This document shows, piece after piece, positions 25,529 through 34,248 of a stretch of 64,000 nt of DNA (positions are counted from its first letter, which is position 1; every line of letters starts with the position of its first letter). The notes beneath the pieces are model-generated. The model searched no databases and was not told where the DNA came from. It saw nothing but the letters and a program-made list of their open reading frames with translations. The position numbers were made by a program, and so were the translations under genes. The stretch lies in contig JAFQNC010000014.1 of the NCBI GenBank assembly GCA_017396085.1, positions 59,929 to 123,928 on the forward strand, written 5' to 3'. This stretch comes from Tidjanibacter sp. Its GTDB lineage: Bacteria > Bacteroidota > Bacteroidia > Bacteroidales > Rikenellaceae.

Positions 25529-28500
25529 ATGGCACAAAAGAAATTTATCACTTGTGATGGTAACTATGCAGCAGCCCACATCGCCTATATGTTCAGCGAG
25601 GTGGCCGCAATTTACCCCATCACCCCCTCGTCCACTATGGCAGAGTATGTCGATGAGTGGGCAGCAAATGGTCAGAAAAACATCTTCGGTCAGACCGTTA
25701 AGGTTGTGGAGATGCAGTCGGAGGCAGGCGCAGCAGGTGCTGTTCACGGCTCGTTGCAGGCAGGTGCTCTCACCTCGACCTTCACCGCATCGCAGGGCCT
25801 TTTGCTGATGATTCCCAACATGTACAAGATTGCAGGTGAGTTGCTCCCTGGCGTGTTCCACGTGTCGGCACGTGCGCTGGCTGCACAGTCGCTCTCCATC
25901 TTTGGCGACCACCAAGACGTGATGGCTGCACGCCAGACCGGTTTTGCAATGTTGGCTACCAGCTCGGTACAGGAGGTTATGGACCTCGCAGGTGTTGCCC
26001 ACATCGTGTCGCTCACTTCGAGAGTTCCCTTCCTGCACTTCTTTGACGGCTTCCGCACTTCGCACGAGATTCAGAAGGTGGAGCTTATGCAGATGGAGGA
26101 CCTCGAGCCCTTGTTTGACAAGGTTGCTTTGGCCGAGTTCCGCGCACGCGCACTCAACCCCGAGCACCCCGTAACCCGTGGTACCGCACAGAACCCCGAC
26201 ATCTACTTCCAGACTCGTGAGGCAAGCAACAAGTTCTACGATGCAGTGCCCGATATGGTTGCAGAGTGTATGGAGAAGATTTCGGCCATCACCGGTCGTA
26301 AGTACGCTCCCTTCACCTACTATGGTGCCGAGGATGCAGAGAACGTAATTGTGGCTATGGGCTCGATTACCGAGACTGTTAAGGAGTGTGTTGATTACCT
26401 GATGGCACAGGGCGAGAAAGTGGGCGTTGTTACCGTTCACCTCTACCGTCCCTTCTCGGTGAAGTACCTCGGTGCTGTGCTGCCCGAGACCACCAAGCGC
26501 ATCTGCGTTTTGGACCGCACCAAGGAGCCCGGTGCAAACGGTTGCCCCTTGTACCTCGATGTTGTTGAGGCATTCGCAACTTGCAAGGATATTCCTGCCG
26601 AGTGCAAACCCCTCATCATCGGTGGTCGCTATGGTCTGTCGTCAAAGGACACCACCCCCGCACAGATGTTGGCAGTGTTTGAGAACCTCAAAGCAGAGGA
26701 GCCCCGTAACCAGTTCACCGTTGGTATCAACGATGACGTAACTTTCTTGTCGCTGCCCGTTGGCGAGGAGGTTTCGATGGCAAAAGAGGGTACCTTTGAG
26801 GCTCTGTTCTTCGGTTTGGGTGCCGATGGTACCGTTGGTGCAAACAAGAACTCCATCAAGATTATCGGTGGTTCGACCGACAAGTATTGCCAAGCCTACT
26901 TCTCCTACGACTCGAAGAAGTCGGGTGGCTACACCTCTTCGCACTTGCGCTTTGGCGATAGCCCCATCCGCTCGCCCTACTTGGTAACCACTCCCGACTT
27001 TGTGGCTTGCCACGTGCCTTCGTATGTAGACAAATACGATGTGCTCAAGGGCCTCAAAAAGGGTGGCTCGTTCCTGCTGAACAGCGTTCACGATGCCGAG
27101 CAGACTTTGGCTACCCTGCCTACCCATATGAAGATTTATATGGCGAAGAACAACATTCGCTTCTATATCATCAACGCAACCAAGATTGCAGCCGAGATTG
27201 GTCTGGGCAACCGCACCAACACCATTATGCAGTCGGCCTTCTTCAAGATTGCAAATGTGATTCCTTTCGAGAAGGCAGTTGAGGAGATGAAGAAAGCCAT
27301 CTACAAATCCTACGGCAAGAAGGGCGAGGACATCGTCAATATGAACTACGCCGCTGTGGATAAGGGTGGTGAGGTTATGGAGGTAGCAGTTCCTGCCGAG
27401 TGGGCTAACCTCGTTGAGGAGGAGGCCGCTTGCGCTTGTGCTTGCAACGACACTCCCGACTTCGTTAAGAACATCTGCGAGCCTATCAACGCTTTGAAGG
27501 GCGACCTTCTGCCCGTGAGCGCATTCAACGGCCGCGAGGATGGTACTTGGGACAACGGCACCGCAGCCTACGAGAAACGTGGTATTGCTGTGAACGTACC
27601 CGAGTGGATTGCCGACAACTGTATCCAGTGTAATCAGTGTGCTTTGGTTTGCCCCCACGCTGCATTGCGTCCCTTCCTTCTGACCGAGGAGGAGGCTGCC
27701 AATGCTCCCGAGGGTGTGGCTCTCAAACAGGGCTTGGCACAGACCAAGGAGTACAAATTCCGTATTCAGGTGTCGCCTCTGGATTGTACCGGTTGCGGCA
27801 ACTGCGTGGACACCTGTCCTGCCAAGACCAAGGCACTCGTTATGAAACCTCTGGAGAGCCAGTTGGGCGAGCAGAAGAATTGGGACTTCTTCCACAAGGA
27901 GATTGGCTACAAGGATACCGTTATGGACAAGACCAAGACCATCAAGGGCAACCAGTTTGCACAGCCCTTGTTTGAGTTCTCGGGTGCTTGCGCAGGTTGC
28001 GGTGAGACACCTTATATTAAGACCATTACCCAGCTCTTCGGCGATAGGATGATGGTTGCCAACGCTACCGGTTGTACCTCTATTTACTCCGGCTCGGCAC
28101 CTTCGACTCCCTACTGCACCAACGCCAAAGGCCACGGTCCTGCTTGGGCTAACTCGCTCTTTGAGGACAATGCCGAGTTTGGTTTGGGTATGTACACCGC
28201 CATTGAGAAACGCCGCGACACTTTGGCCGCTAAGATGGCAGACGCCATTGCCAACTGCGCTTGCTGCTCGGAGGAACTCAAGGGCGTGATGCAGGAGTGG
28301 ATTGACGGCCGCAAGGATAGCGCAACCAGCGTTGCTGTTGCTGCTCGCCTCGTGCCTCTGATGGAGGCTTGCGGTTGCGACACCTGCAAGGAGATTTTGG
28401 CCGAGAAGGACCTCTTGGTTAAGAAGTCGCAGTGGATTATCGGTGGTGATGGCTGGGGCTACGACATCGGCTTTGGTGGCGTGGACCACGTGCTGGCTTC

Positions 28501-29077
28501 GGGCGAGGATGTAAATATCCTCATCGTGGACACCGAGGTTTACTCCAACACCGGTGGCCAGTCGTCTAAATCGACACCTGTGGGTGCTGTGGCCAAGTTT
28601 GCTTCGGCCGGTAAGCGCATCCGCAAGAAAGATATTGGTGCCATTGCGATGACCTATGGCTACGTTTACGTTGCTCAGGTATCGCTTGCCAACCCCAATC
28701 AGTTGCTGACCGTGCTGCGTGAGGCAGAGGCCTACAAGGGTCCCTCGCTGATTATCGCCTATGCACCCTGTATCAACCACGGTATCAAGGGCGGTATGTC
28801 CCGCACCCAGAGCGTTGGTAAGGAGGCAGTTGAGTGTGGCTACTGGCACTTGTGGCACTACAACCCCGAGCTTGCAGAGCAGGGCAAGAACCCCTTCGTT
28901 TTGGACTCGAAGGAGCCCGATTGGAGCAAGTTCCAAGCCTTCTTGGCAGCCGAGGTACGCTACTCGTCGCTCAAGAAGATGTTCCCCGCCGAGGCAGACG
29001 AGCTGTTTGCCGCATCGGAGGAGAATGCCAAGTGGCGCTACAATGGCTATGTTCGCCTGTCCAAACAGGAGTACTAG
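25529..29077 (+). CDS. nifJ: Pyruvate:ferredoxin (flavodoxin) oxidoreductase
   Basis: Seen: 1182 residues, the normal single-chain PFOR length. Domain I starts with FITCDGNYAAAHIAYMFSE and AIYPITPSSTMAEYVDEWA. A ferredoxin-like domain carries two 4Fe-4S motifs (CIQCNQCALVCPHAALRP and CTGCGNCVDTCPAKT). The C-terminal TPP domain has the third cluster start CAGCGETPYIKT, the ThDP motif GGDGWGYDIGFGG and NTGGQSSKSTPVGAV. Known: converts pyruvate and CoA to acetyl-CoA, CO2 and reduced ferredoxin, central in anaerobic Bacteroidota. Monocistronic, with its own promoter and a strong terminator. Codons are strongly biased, as for a highly expressed gene. Confidence 0.98.
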   Translation: MAQKKFITCDGNYAAAHIAYMFSEVAAIYPITPSSTMAEYVDEWAANGQKNIFGQTVKVVEMQSEAGAAGAVHGSLQAGALTSTFTASQGLLLMIPNMYKIAGELLPGVFHVSARALAAQSLSIFGDHQDVMAARQTGFAMLATSSVQEVMDLAGVAHIVSLTSRVPFLHFFDGFRTSHEIQKVELMQMEDLEPLFDKVALAEFRARALNPEHPVTRGTAQNPDIYFQTREASNKFYDAVPDMVAECMEKISAITGRKYAPFTYYGAEDAENVIVAMGSITETVKECVDYLMAQGEKVGVVTVHLYRPFSVKYLGAVLPETTKRICVLDRTKEPGANGCPLYLDVVEAFATCKDIPAECKPLIIGGRYGLSSKDTTPAQMLAVFENLKAEEPRNQFTVGINDDVTFLSLPVGEEVSMAKEGTFEALFFGLGADGTVGANKNSIKIIGGSTDKYCQAYFSYDSKKSGGYTSSHLRFGDSPIRSPYLVTTPDFVACHVPSYVDKYDVLKGLKKGGSFLLNSVHDAEQTLATLPTHMKIYMAKNNIRFYIINATKIAAEIGLGNRTNTIMQSAFFKIANVIPFEKAVEEMKKAIYKSYGKKGEDIVNMNYAAVDKGGEVMEVAVPAEWANLVEEEAACACACNDTPDFVKNICEPINALKGDLLPVSAFNGREDGTWDNGTAAYEKRGIAVNVPEWIADNCIQCNQCALVCPHAALRPFLLTEEEAANAPEGVALKQGLAQTKEYKFRIQVSPLDCTGCGNCVDTCPAKTKALVMKPLESQLGEQKNWDFFHKEIGYKDTVMDKTKTIKGNQFAQPLFEFSGACAGCGETPYIKTITQLFGDRMMVANATGCTSIYSGSAPSTPYCTNAKGHGPAWANSLFEDNAEFGLGMYTAIEKRRDTLAAKMADAIANCACCSEELKGVMQEWIDGRKDSATSVAVAARLVPLMEACGCDTCKEILAEKDLLVKKSQWIIGGDGWGYDIGFGGVDHVLASGEDVNILIVDTEVYSNTGGQSSKSTPVGAVAKFASAGKRIRKKDIGAIAMTYGYVYVAQVSLANPNQLLTVLREAEAYKGPSLIIAYAPCINHGIKGGMSRTQSVGKEAVECGYWHLWHYNPELAEQGKNPFVLDSKEPDWSKFQAFLAAEVRYSSLKKMFPAEADELFAASEENAKWRYNGYVRLSKQEY

Positions 29078-29103
29078 TCCATTTCGGATAGCCTGATATG
29101 AGA

Positions 29104-29138
29104 AGGCGGGCCCCAAAGTTGGGGCCCGCCTATTTTTT
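29104..29138 (+). terminator. Intrinsic terminator of nifJ
   Basis: The stem AGGCGGGCCCC / GGGGCCCGCCT, with a 6-nt loop, is followed by ATTTTTT. It may also serve the convergent GH2-like gene. Confidence 0.9.
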
Positions 29139-29154
29139 AGTGCTTGGCGGTAGG

Positions 29155-29216
29155 GGCGACTATAGGTCGCTGTTCCACTCGCCGACTGGCGATTAAAGGT
29201 CGCTATTCCACTCGCC
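29155..29216. repeat. Tandem duplication of the 3' end of the GH2-like gene
   Basis: Two 29-bp copies with a period of 33 bp (29155-29183 and 29188-29216), 26 of 29 identical. Read on minus, both encode Gly-Glu-Trp-Asn-Ser-Asp-Leu-stop, the real gene end and a duplicate after it. Confidence 0.75.
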
Positions 29217-30572
29217 GGCGGCTTCGGGATATATCATCGGGCGGCTCTCGCCTTTGAGCGATTTCATTTGTAGGTAACTCTCATAGAGGCAAATACCATT
29301 CTGGGCATTGCGAGCCAGCGAGAACATCACCACCGAGGGGTGGTTCTTTGCGCTGTGGTACATCTCCATAATGCGCTCGCTGAAAAGCCCCTTCCACTCG
29401 GGGTTGTTGGAGGGGGTGTTGGTGCGGTCGGCACCGGTGCAGTCGATGTCGGCTTGGTCCCTCACGTAGAGTCCTATGCGGTCGCAAAGGGTGTAGAATT
29501 CATCGGGCTGCATTGCGGGCACATAGATGGTGTTGTAGCCCCTGCTGCGCAACTCACGCAGGTGTTGCTCGGTGGTTTGCGCATCGCCACACCACTCTGC
29601 CTCCACGGGGTGGAGTAGGGGAGCCTCGCCATTGATAACAACCTTGCCCTCCTCGGAGAACTCCACGGTGCGGAAACCGATGGGTACGGAGGTGAACTCC
29701 TTGGGCCTACGCTCGTGGCGGGTGAAGAGCACAAGGGTGTAGAGATTGGGCTCCTTGTGGTCCCACTTCTTCACTGCGGGTATGCGGGCAAAGAAACTCA
29801 CCGTGTCGCGCGAGAGCATACCCGTGTTGAGTTCTTTGGTGGCCGAGGCCAAGATTTTGCCACCATCGTCAATGAGTTCATAGCCGACCTCATAGGTTTT
29901 ACTATTGAGCAGATAACTCTGCATCACCACTCCGAGGTTGAGGAGTCCCTCGCCGGCGTGGTTGAAGGTGGTGGCGGCTGTGTAGTCGCTGATGGCCACA
30001 CGCGGGGGTGTGAGCAACACCGCACGGCTGAACGTGGGCGAAGCCTTGCGTCCGGCCTCCAATGCGCGTGAACGGTAGGAGGTGTGCACCACAATGCTTA
30101 TGGTGTTGTAGTTTTCGTGCAACTTCTTGGTGAGGTCAAACTCACTGCGCCCACGGCCCGAGGATGTGTAGCCCACCTCGCTGTCGTTTACCTCCACGCT
30201 CACAGCACCACCTGCACCCTCCACACGGAGAATGAGTTGGGTGTCATCGTGGCGGTAGTTGCGCTTAAAACGGGTTGTGTACTTCACAGCCCCATCGGCC
30301 AGTGAGTCCACCTGCCACTTGTCGAGTTCCACCATCAAGGAGGATTCGGTGCCGCCTGCCAAAGCCTCCTCCCTTGTGGGGTAGGGGGTGAGGGCGGTGC
30401 GGTGTACCAACATATTGTGCGAGGAGGGAGCCCCCTGTGCGAAGGCCTCCAACGCTTTGGGTGTGCGGTCAATCTCCCAGTCGAAGATGGGTATATCATC
30501 GGTCTGCGCCAGAGCCACAACGGGGGCGCAAAGAAGTGTCAGAAGGAGGGCAAAAAGTGATTGTTTGCTCAT
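29193..30572 (-). CDS. Truncated GH2-like secreted protein, probably non-catalytic
   Basis: Seen: 459 residues from the ATG at 30572. A signal peptide (MSKQSLFALLLTLLCAPVVA, cut near LAQ) is followed by a beta-galactosidase-type sugar-binding domain, an Ig-like domain (NLGVVMQSYLLNSKTYEVGY) and the start of the TIM barrel (GFRTVEFSEEGKVVINGEAP, then RSRGYNTIYVPAMQPDEFY). In GH2 enzymes the acid/base follows HPSVIIWSLGNE; here it reads HPSVVMFSLARNAQNG, with no Glu, and the chain ends soon afterwards, so the nucleophile region is missing as well. Inference: a carbohydrate-binding pseudoenzyme or a decayed gene. Three near-identical stop contexts suggest rearrangement at the end. Confidence 0.8.
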   Translation of the reverse strand: MSKQSLFALLLTLLCAPVVALAQTDDIPIFDWEIDRTPKALEAFAQGAPSSHNMLVHRTALTPYPTREEALAGGTESSLMVELDKWQVDSLADGAVKYTTRFKRNYRHDDTQLILRVEGAGGAVSVEVNDSEVGYTSSGRGRSEFDLTKKLHENYNTISIVVHTSYRSRALEAGRKASPTFSRAVLLTPPRVAISDYTAATTFNHAGEGLLNLGVVMQSYLLNSKTYEVGYELIDDGGKILASATKELNTGMLSRDTVSFFARIPAVKKWDHKEPNLYTLVLFTRHERRPKEFTSVPIGFRTVEFSEEGKVVINGEAPLLHPVEAEWCGDAQTTEQHLRELRSRGYNTIYVPAMQPDEFYTLCDRIGLYVRDQADIDCTGADRTNTPSNNPEWKGLFSERIMEMYHSAKNHPSVVMFSLARNAQNGICLYESYLQMKSLKGESRPMIYPEAAGEWNSDL

Positions 30573-30589
30573 AATGGTGAATTTATTTG

Positions 30590-30597
30590 TATATTTG
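30590..30597 (+). promoter_or_regulatory. Predicted promoter (-7 box) of the HsdR-N domain gene
   Basis: TATATTTG, which would start transcription at about 30604. This rules out the ATG at 30561 as the start codon. Confidence 0.5.
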
Positions 30598-30641
30598 GGC
30601 CTAAAATTAACGTTTTTTTGGCAGATAACGAAACTTCCGGC

Positions 30642-31088
30642 GTGATAGATAACGAAAAATATCCGCTTCTTATTTTCCCCGCTGCCCCACTTCGCTTGCG
30701 TGAGAGTGGTGGTGTGGTGGAGGTTTTTGTGCCCACACGTGGCGGGTGGCTTGAACTTACTCCCGAGGAGTGGGTGCGCCGACACGTGGTCGAACACCTC
30801 TGCTGCCACCTATGCGTACCCCCAACCCACATCTCCGAGGAGTATCCCGTGCCTCTCAATGGGCAGAACCAAAGGGCTGATATTGTGGCCTTTGGTCCCG
30901 ATATGAAGCCGTGGATTGTGGTGGAGTGTAAGGCTCCCACCGTGGCTTTGAGCGATGATGTTGTGGCTCAGGTGGTGAGGTACAACAGCGTTATTGGTGC
31001 CCCCTACGTGGTGGTTACCAACGGACTGGAGGAGCGTTCCTATGTACGCACCGACAGAGGCTATGCCCCCTGCGAATTTCTATTGTAG
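30642..31088 (+). CDS. Stand-alone type I restriction HsdR N-terminal domain protein
   Basis: Seen: 148 residues from a GTG at 30642, chosen because it lies after the likely promoter and leaves a short N-terminus like homologues; a TTG at 30618 is the alternative. The core is a PD-(D/E)xK nuclease-like fold: LTPEEWVRRHVVEHL, then RADIVAF (Asp), WIVVECKAP (Glu-x-Lys), and a conserved VRYNSVIGAPYVVVTNGLEE. Known: such short HSDR_N proteins are common as orphans in Bacteroidota and lack the helicase part of HsdR. Function unknown; a nuclease or nucleic-acid binding role is plausible. No hsdM or hsdS is nearby. Confidence 0.8.
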   Translation: MIDNEKYPLLIFPAAPLRLRESGGVVEVFVPTRGGWLELTPEEWVRRHVVEHLCCHLCVPPTHISEEYPVPLNGQNQRADIVAFGPDMKPWIVVECKAPTVALSDDVVAQVVRYNSVIGAPYVVVTNGLEERSYVRTDRGYAPCEFLL

Positions 31089-31104
31089 GGGGAGTCTGTG
31101 GCTC

Positions 31105-31425
31105 CTACTTCAGTGCAATTATCGACCAAAGGTGGTCCTGCACATCGTCCAACTTCTGCGTAATCTCCTTTTGTGCCTCCCTGATGCTCTCGGCCAAGCG
31201 GTCCGACTCGGTCAGCGGTGCCCTGTAGCCATACCCCTCAAAGGGGCGCACCAAGAGGTAGTTTTCGCCGCCATCGGCCAGCAGGATGTTGTCCACATAG
31301 AAAATGTCGTTGTAGCACTCAGGGTCGCCCGATTTTATCAGCGTACCAATCGGTGGCAGGGTGCTCAACTCCACACAACCTCCTGTGGTCCACCCTTCGG
31401 TGTAGTGTATCAGTGTGAATTTCAT
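31105..31425 (-). CDS. Hypothetical protein, 106 residues
   Basis: Not recognised. Seen: an acidic small soluble protein beginning MKFTLIHYTEGWTTGG, with a beta-rich middle (YNDIFYVDNILLADGGENYL; LVRPFEGYGYR) and a C-terminal helix of coiled-coil character (SDRLAESIREAQKEITQKL). No signal peptide or transmembrane segment. Context: it lies just beyond the slyD terminator and converges with the HsdR-N gene. The sequence composition is protein-like, so it is probably real. Confidence 0.6.
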   Translation of the reverse strand: MKFTLIHYTEGWTTGGCVELSTLPPIGTLIKSGDPECYNDIFYVDNILLADGGENYLLVRPFEGYGYRAPLTESDRLAESIREAQKEITQKLDDVQDHLWSIIALK

Positions 31426-31470
31426 TTTTCAGAAAGAGATATGATTTGAGTGTTGGTTGCGAAAATCAAC

Positions 31471-31517
31471 TAAAAAAAACGACACCTCCCCCACGCAGTG
31501 CAGGGAGAGGTGTCGGT
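31471..31517 (-). terminator. Intrinsic terminator of slyD operon
   Basis: On minus, CGACACCTCTCCC pairs with GGGGGAGGTGTCG across a loop of about 13 nt (which can itself pair, TGCA-CTGCG) and is followed by nine T residues. Confidence 0.85.
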
Positions 31518-31531
31518 GTGTGTCGCCACTA

Positions 31532-32074
31532 TTAGTGGCAGTGGCCGCAGGAGCACTCATCGCCACACTCGCCCTCGTGGTCGCAACCGCCTTCGCAACC
31601 GCAACCGCACGAGTGGGGATAGTCGTCATCGGTGGCCTCGTGAACATCCACAACCTCACCCTCAAAGTTGAGAGTCTTGTCGGCCATCGGGTGGTTGAAG
31701 TCCATCTTCACTGCCTCATCGCTAACCTCCTTAACGACACCAATCACGGGCTGACCCATCTGTGTCATCATAGGGATGCGGTTGCCGATGGTAAGAAGGC
31801 CCTCCTCAATCTGACCGTTAATCTCAAAGGCAGCCTTGGGCACGTCAATAACCATATTGGGGTTGCTCACACCGTAGCCCTCCTCGGGCGAAAGAGTGAA
31901 AGCATATTTGTCGCCAACTTCAAGGCCGAGCAGATACTCCTCAAATTTGGGGAGCAACATACCAATGCCGTAAACAAATTTCAAGGGGGACTCTTTGGTC
32001 GCTTGGTCAGCCACCTGACCATCTACTGTGAGCGTGTAGCTGATAGCCACAGCGGTTTCGTTAGCAATTTTCAT
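31532..32074 (-). CDS. slyD: FKBP-type peptidyl-prolyl isomerase SlyD
   Basis: Seen: 180 residues. FKBP core at the N-terminus with LKFVYGIGMLLPKFEEYLLG and FTLSPEEGYG, split by an insert-in-flap domain (VGNRIPMMTQMG-type segment), as in SlyD. The C-terminus is a metal-binding tail rich in Cys and His (HSCGCGCEGGCDHEGECG, then CSCGHCH). Known: SlyD is a folding helper and nickel chaperone. Context: last gene of a ROK-GNAT-slyD run with a terminator after it. Confidence 0.94.
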   Translation of the reverse strand: MKIANETAVAISYTLTVDGQVADQATKESPLKFVYGIGMLLPKFEEYLLGLEVGDKYAFTLSPEEGYGVSNPNMVIDVPKAAFEINGQIEEGLLTIGNRIPMMTQMGQPVIGVVKEVSDEAVKMDFNHPMADKTLNFEGEVVDVHEATDDDYPHSCGCGCEGGCDHEGECGDECSCGHCH

Positions 32075-32122
32075 ACTACTATTTTTATTATAAACTGATT
32101 TTTGAACTTAGTGATAGAATTC

Positions 32123-32656
32123 TTACTTGATTGGGTTGATAAGTTGCAGCAGGTACTCGTCAATCCAGTCGGTGGTCGAGCGCACCCACTCCCTTTTGAG
32201 GCCCACCACACTGAAGTCCTTGCTCTTGAAGAGATTGAGGCTGCGCACATTGGTGGACAAGATGTTGCAATAGAGCTGGTTCAGACCGAGTATCTGGAAC
32301 GAGTAGCGAATTAGGGCTTGCAGAGCACTTGAAGCATAGCCGTGGCCCTCATCGTCTTTGTCGTAGATGAGCACACCAACACCCGCCCTGCGGTTGTAGG
32401 GGTCAATGTCGAAGAGGTCAATGGTGCCCACAGGCCTACCCGTGCTCTTCGACTCAATCACAAGGCGCACCTGACGAGTCTCAAAGATGTCATACCTCTG
32501 CTCCTCAATGAAACGGCGCAGGATATACTTCGAGAAGGGGGCCATAGTGCCGCTGACCTTCCACACGTTGGGGTCGTTCTCCCAACGGTAGAGGATGTCA
32601 ACGTCCTCGACCTCCAATGCTCGGAGTTTGATTATGTCCGTTTCCAGTGCGTTCAT
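32123..32656 (-). CDS. GNAT-family N-acetyltransferase (RimJ/RimL-like)
   Basis: Seen: 177 residues. IKLRALEVEDVDILYRWEND at the N-terminus, GTIDLFDIDPYNRRAGVGVL (beta4 and start of the acetyl-CoA loop), then GHGYASSALQALIRYSFQIL and NVRSLNLFKSKDF. This is the SpeG/RimL group, which acetylates amines such as polyamines or protein N-termini. Substrate unclear. Context: starts 15 bp after the ROK gene and is followed by slyD after 48 bp. Confidence 0.88.
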   Translation of the reverse strand: MNALETDIIKLRALEVEDVDILYRWENDPNVWKVSGTMAPFSKYILRRFIEEQRYDIFETRQVRLVIESKSTGRPVGTIDLFDIDPYNRRAGVGVLIYDKDDEGHGYASSALQALIRYSFQILGLNQLYCNILSTNVRSLNLFKSKDFSVVGLKREWVRSTTDWIDEYLLQLINPIK

Positions 32657-32671
32657 ATTCTCGTTGTTGTC

Positions 32672-33901
32672 TTACAAACCGATAACCTTGTTGCGGATGA
32701 GCATAGCCACACCCAAAGCACCCGCATCGGCCCCCATCTGAGAGAGGCGGAAGGTGGTGTCTTTGTAGACAAGGTTCATCGAATACTTGTTTGTGGCCGA
32801 CTTGAGGGGCAACATCAGGTAGTCGCCCGCCTGTGCCATATTACCGCCAATAATCACCTCCTCGGGGTTGAAGATGTTGATGAGGAATGCAATACTCTTA
32901 CCAATCTTCTCGCCCGCCTCCTCAATGAGTTCAATCGAGAGGTTATCATCGTTCTTGGCTGCGTTGATGATGTCGTCAATGTGGATGGTCTCGCCTGCGG
33001 CCCACTTGTCGCGCAAGATGGTGTTCACACCCGAGGCAATCTGCCCCACAATCTTGTTCTCAATGGCAATACCACTGACCTCCGTCTCCAAACATCCCTT
33101 CTTGCCACACACGCAGATAATCTCATTATTAAAGAAAGGTGTGTGGCCAAACTCGCCCGCAAAACCACTCTTGCCATAGTAGAGTTTACCATCGGCAATG
33201 ATACCGATGGCCACACCACGACCGAGGTGAAGGTAGAGAAGATTTTTGACCTTGTTTTGGTCATCGGCATAATACTCCGCATAGCACCTCGCTCTGGTGT
33301 CGTTCTCCACCAGCACGTTGATACCCGTGGCCTCCTCAATCACCTCCTTGAGCGACTTTCCACCCTCGGTGAAGTACATATAACTATGTCCTGTCTCGGG
33401 ATTTACACGACCTGCAATGCAGACACCCATACCGAGAATTTTATTCCTCTCAATGCCGCACGTGTCAAGGAAGTCGTTGATGCGCTGGCAGATGTCGGCC
33501 AAGCAACGGGCCTCATCGGTGAGAGCGAATGGGGTGTGGGTTTGCGAAACGATGATGTTGTTTTTCAGGTCGGTAACAATCATACAGATGTAGTCGCGAC
33601 CAATATCAACACCGGTAAAATAGATGGCAGTGTTGGCAAGACCGAAGATGTTGGGCCTACGGCCACCCGAGGTCTCCACTTTGCCGTTGTCCACCACAAT
33701 GTTTTCCTCCACCAATTCGCCCACCAACTTGGTCATAGTGGGTACACTAATGTGCAGAGCCTTGGTGAGTTCTGCGAGCGTGGACTGACCGGCAACGGCC
33801 ATATAGGCTATGATGCTCTGTTTTATCAGCATATTCTTGTGGGATACTCCTTTGAGTCCCTCGGAGTCGTGCTGATAAAAAAAATCTTTCAAAAGTGCCA
33901 T
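32672..33901 (-). CDS. ROK-family transcriptional regulator/sugar kinase (NagC-like)
   Basis: Seen: 409 residues from the ATG at 33901 (MALLKDFFYQHDSEGLKG). An N-terminal winged helix (STLAELTKALHISVPTMTKL, about 38-57) is followed by a ROK domain with GVDIGRDYICMIV, GVCIAGRVNPETG, a GFAGEFGH motif and the zinc-binding CVCGKKGCLETEVSG. A late NPEEVIIGGNMA completes the family signature. Known: ROK repressors sense sugars such as GlcNAc-6-P or xylose. A kinase role is unlikely with an HTH. Its target is not clear; nagB lies 25 kb away. A promoter lies upstream at 33934. Confidence 0.92.
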   Translation of the reverse strand: MALLKDFFYQHDSEGLKGVSHKNMLIKQSIIAYMAVAGQSTLAELTKALHISVPTMTKLVGELVEENIVVDNGKVETSGGRRPNIFGLANTAIYFTGVDIGRDYICMIVTDLKNNIIVSQTHTPFALTDEARCLADICQRINDFLDTCGIERNKILGMGVCIAGRVNPETGHSYMYFTEGGKSLKEVIEEATGINVLVENDTRARCYAEYYADDQNKVKNLLYLHLGRGVAIGIIADGKLYYGKSGFAGEFGHTPFFNNEIICVCGKKGCLETEVSGIAIENKIVGQIASGVNTILRDKWAAGETIHIDDIINAAKNDDNLSIELIEEAGEKIGKSIAFLINIFNPEEVIIGGNMAQAGDYLMLPLKSATNKYSMNLVYKDTTFRLSQMGADAGALGVAMLIRNKVIGL

Positions 33902-33933
33902 AGTGAGTTCTGCCAAAATTTTATTTAGCCCTG

Positions 33934-33941
33934 CAAACATA
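33934..33941 (-). promoter_or_regulatory. Predicted promoter (-7 box) of ROK-GNAT-slyD
   Basis: The minus strand reads TATGTTTG, matching TAnnTTTG, 33 nt before the start at 33901. Confidence 0.5.
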
Positions 33942-34051
33942 AGAAATTTTTTTCAAATGGCGCAAGACTTTTTAAAATATTTCAAAATTTTCTTCAATTT
34001 TTTTAGAAATAGAGGGGGTGGATGGGAAAAAATTCAAAATTCAAAATTGCC

Positions 34052-34087
34052 TTTAAGGGCATTAAGGGCATTAAGGGCATTAAGGGC
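34052..34087. repeat. 9-bp array (ATTAAGGGC)
   Basis: Four units: TTTAAGGGC then three of ATTAAGGGC. Same family as the arrays at 8716, 38838, 41000, 45236 and 50480. Confidence 0.8.
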
Positions 34088-34124
34088 ACTGAGGCTTTTA
34101 GGGGATTTGTGGGTTTATGGGGGT

Positions 34125-34192
34125 GATGGGAGTGATAGGGGCGATGGGAGTGATAGGGGCGATGGGAGTGATAGGGGCGATGGGAGTGATAG
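34125..34192. repeat. 18-bp tandem repeat, 3.8 copies
   Basis: Unit GATGGGAGTGATAGGGGC, identical in three copies at 34125, 34143 and 34161, with a partial fourth to 34192. No function seen. Confidence 0.9.
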
Positions 34193-34248
34193 CACTCTTC
34201 CTATCCTTCGTAGTCGCCCTCCCTGCTCTTTTCCACCCCACAAACAAA

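Noticed and set aside
26642..29116. Long open frame (over 800 codons) on the minus strand opposite nifJ
   Set aside because: It is a by-product of the strong codon bias of nifJ; the translation has no domains and nifJ is certain. Similar antisense frames opposite susC (2537-4435), mmdA (34815-36635), groL (39275-41056) and the ROK gene (32342-33928) were rejected for the same reason.
30561..30641. ATG at 30561 as start of the HsdR-N gene
   Set aside because: It lies upstream of the predicted promoter (30590-30597) and overlaps the start of the divergent GH2-like gene; the added residues are not family-like.
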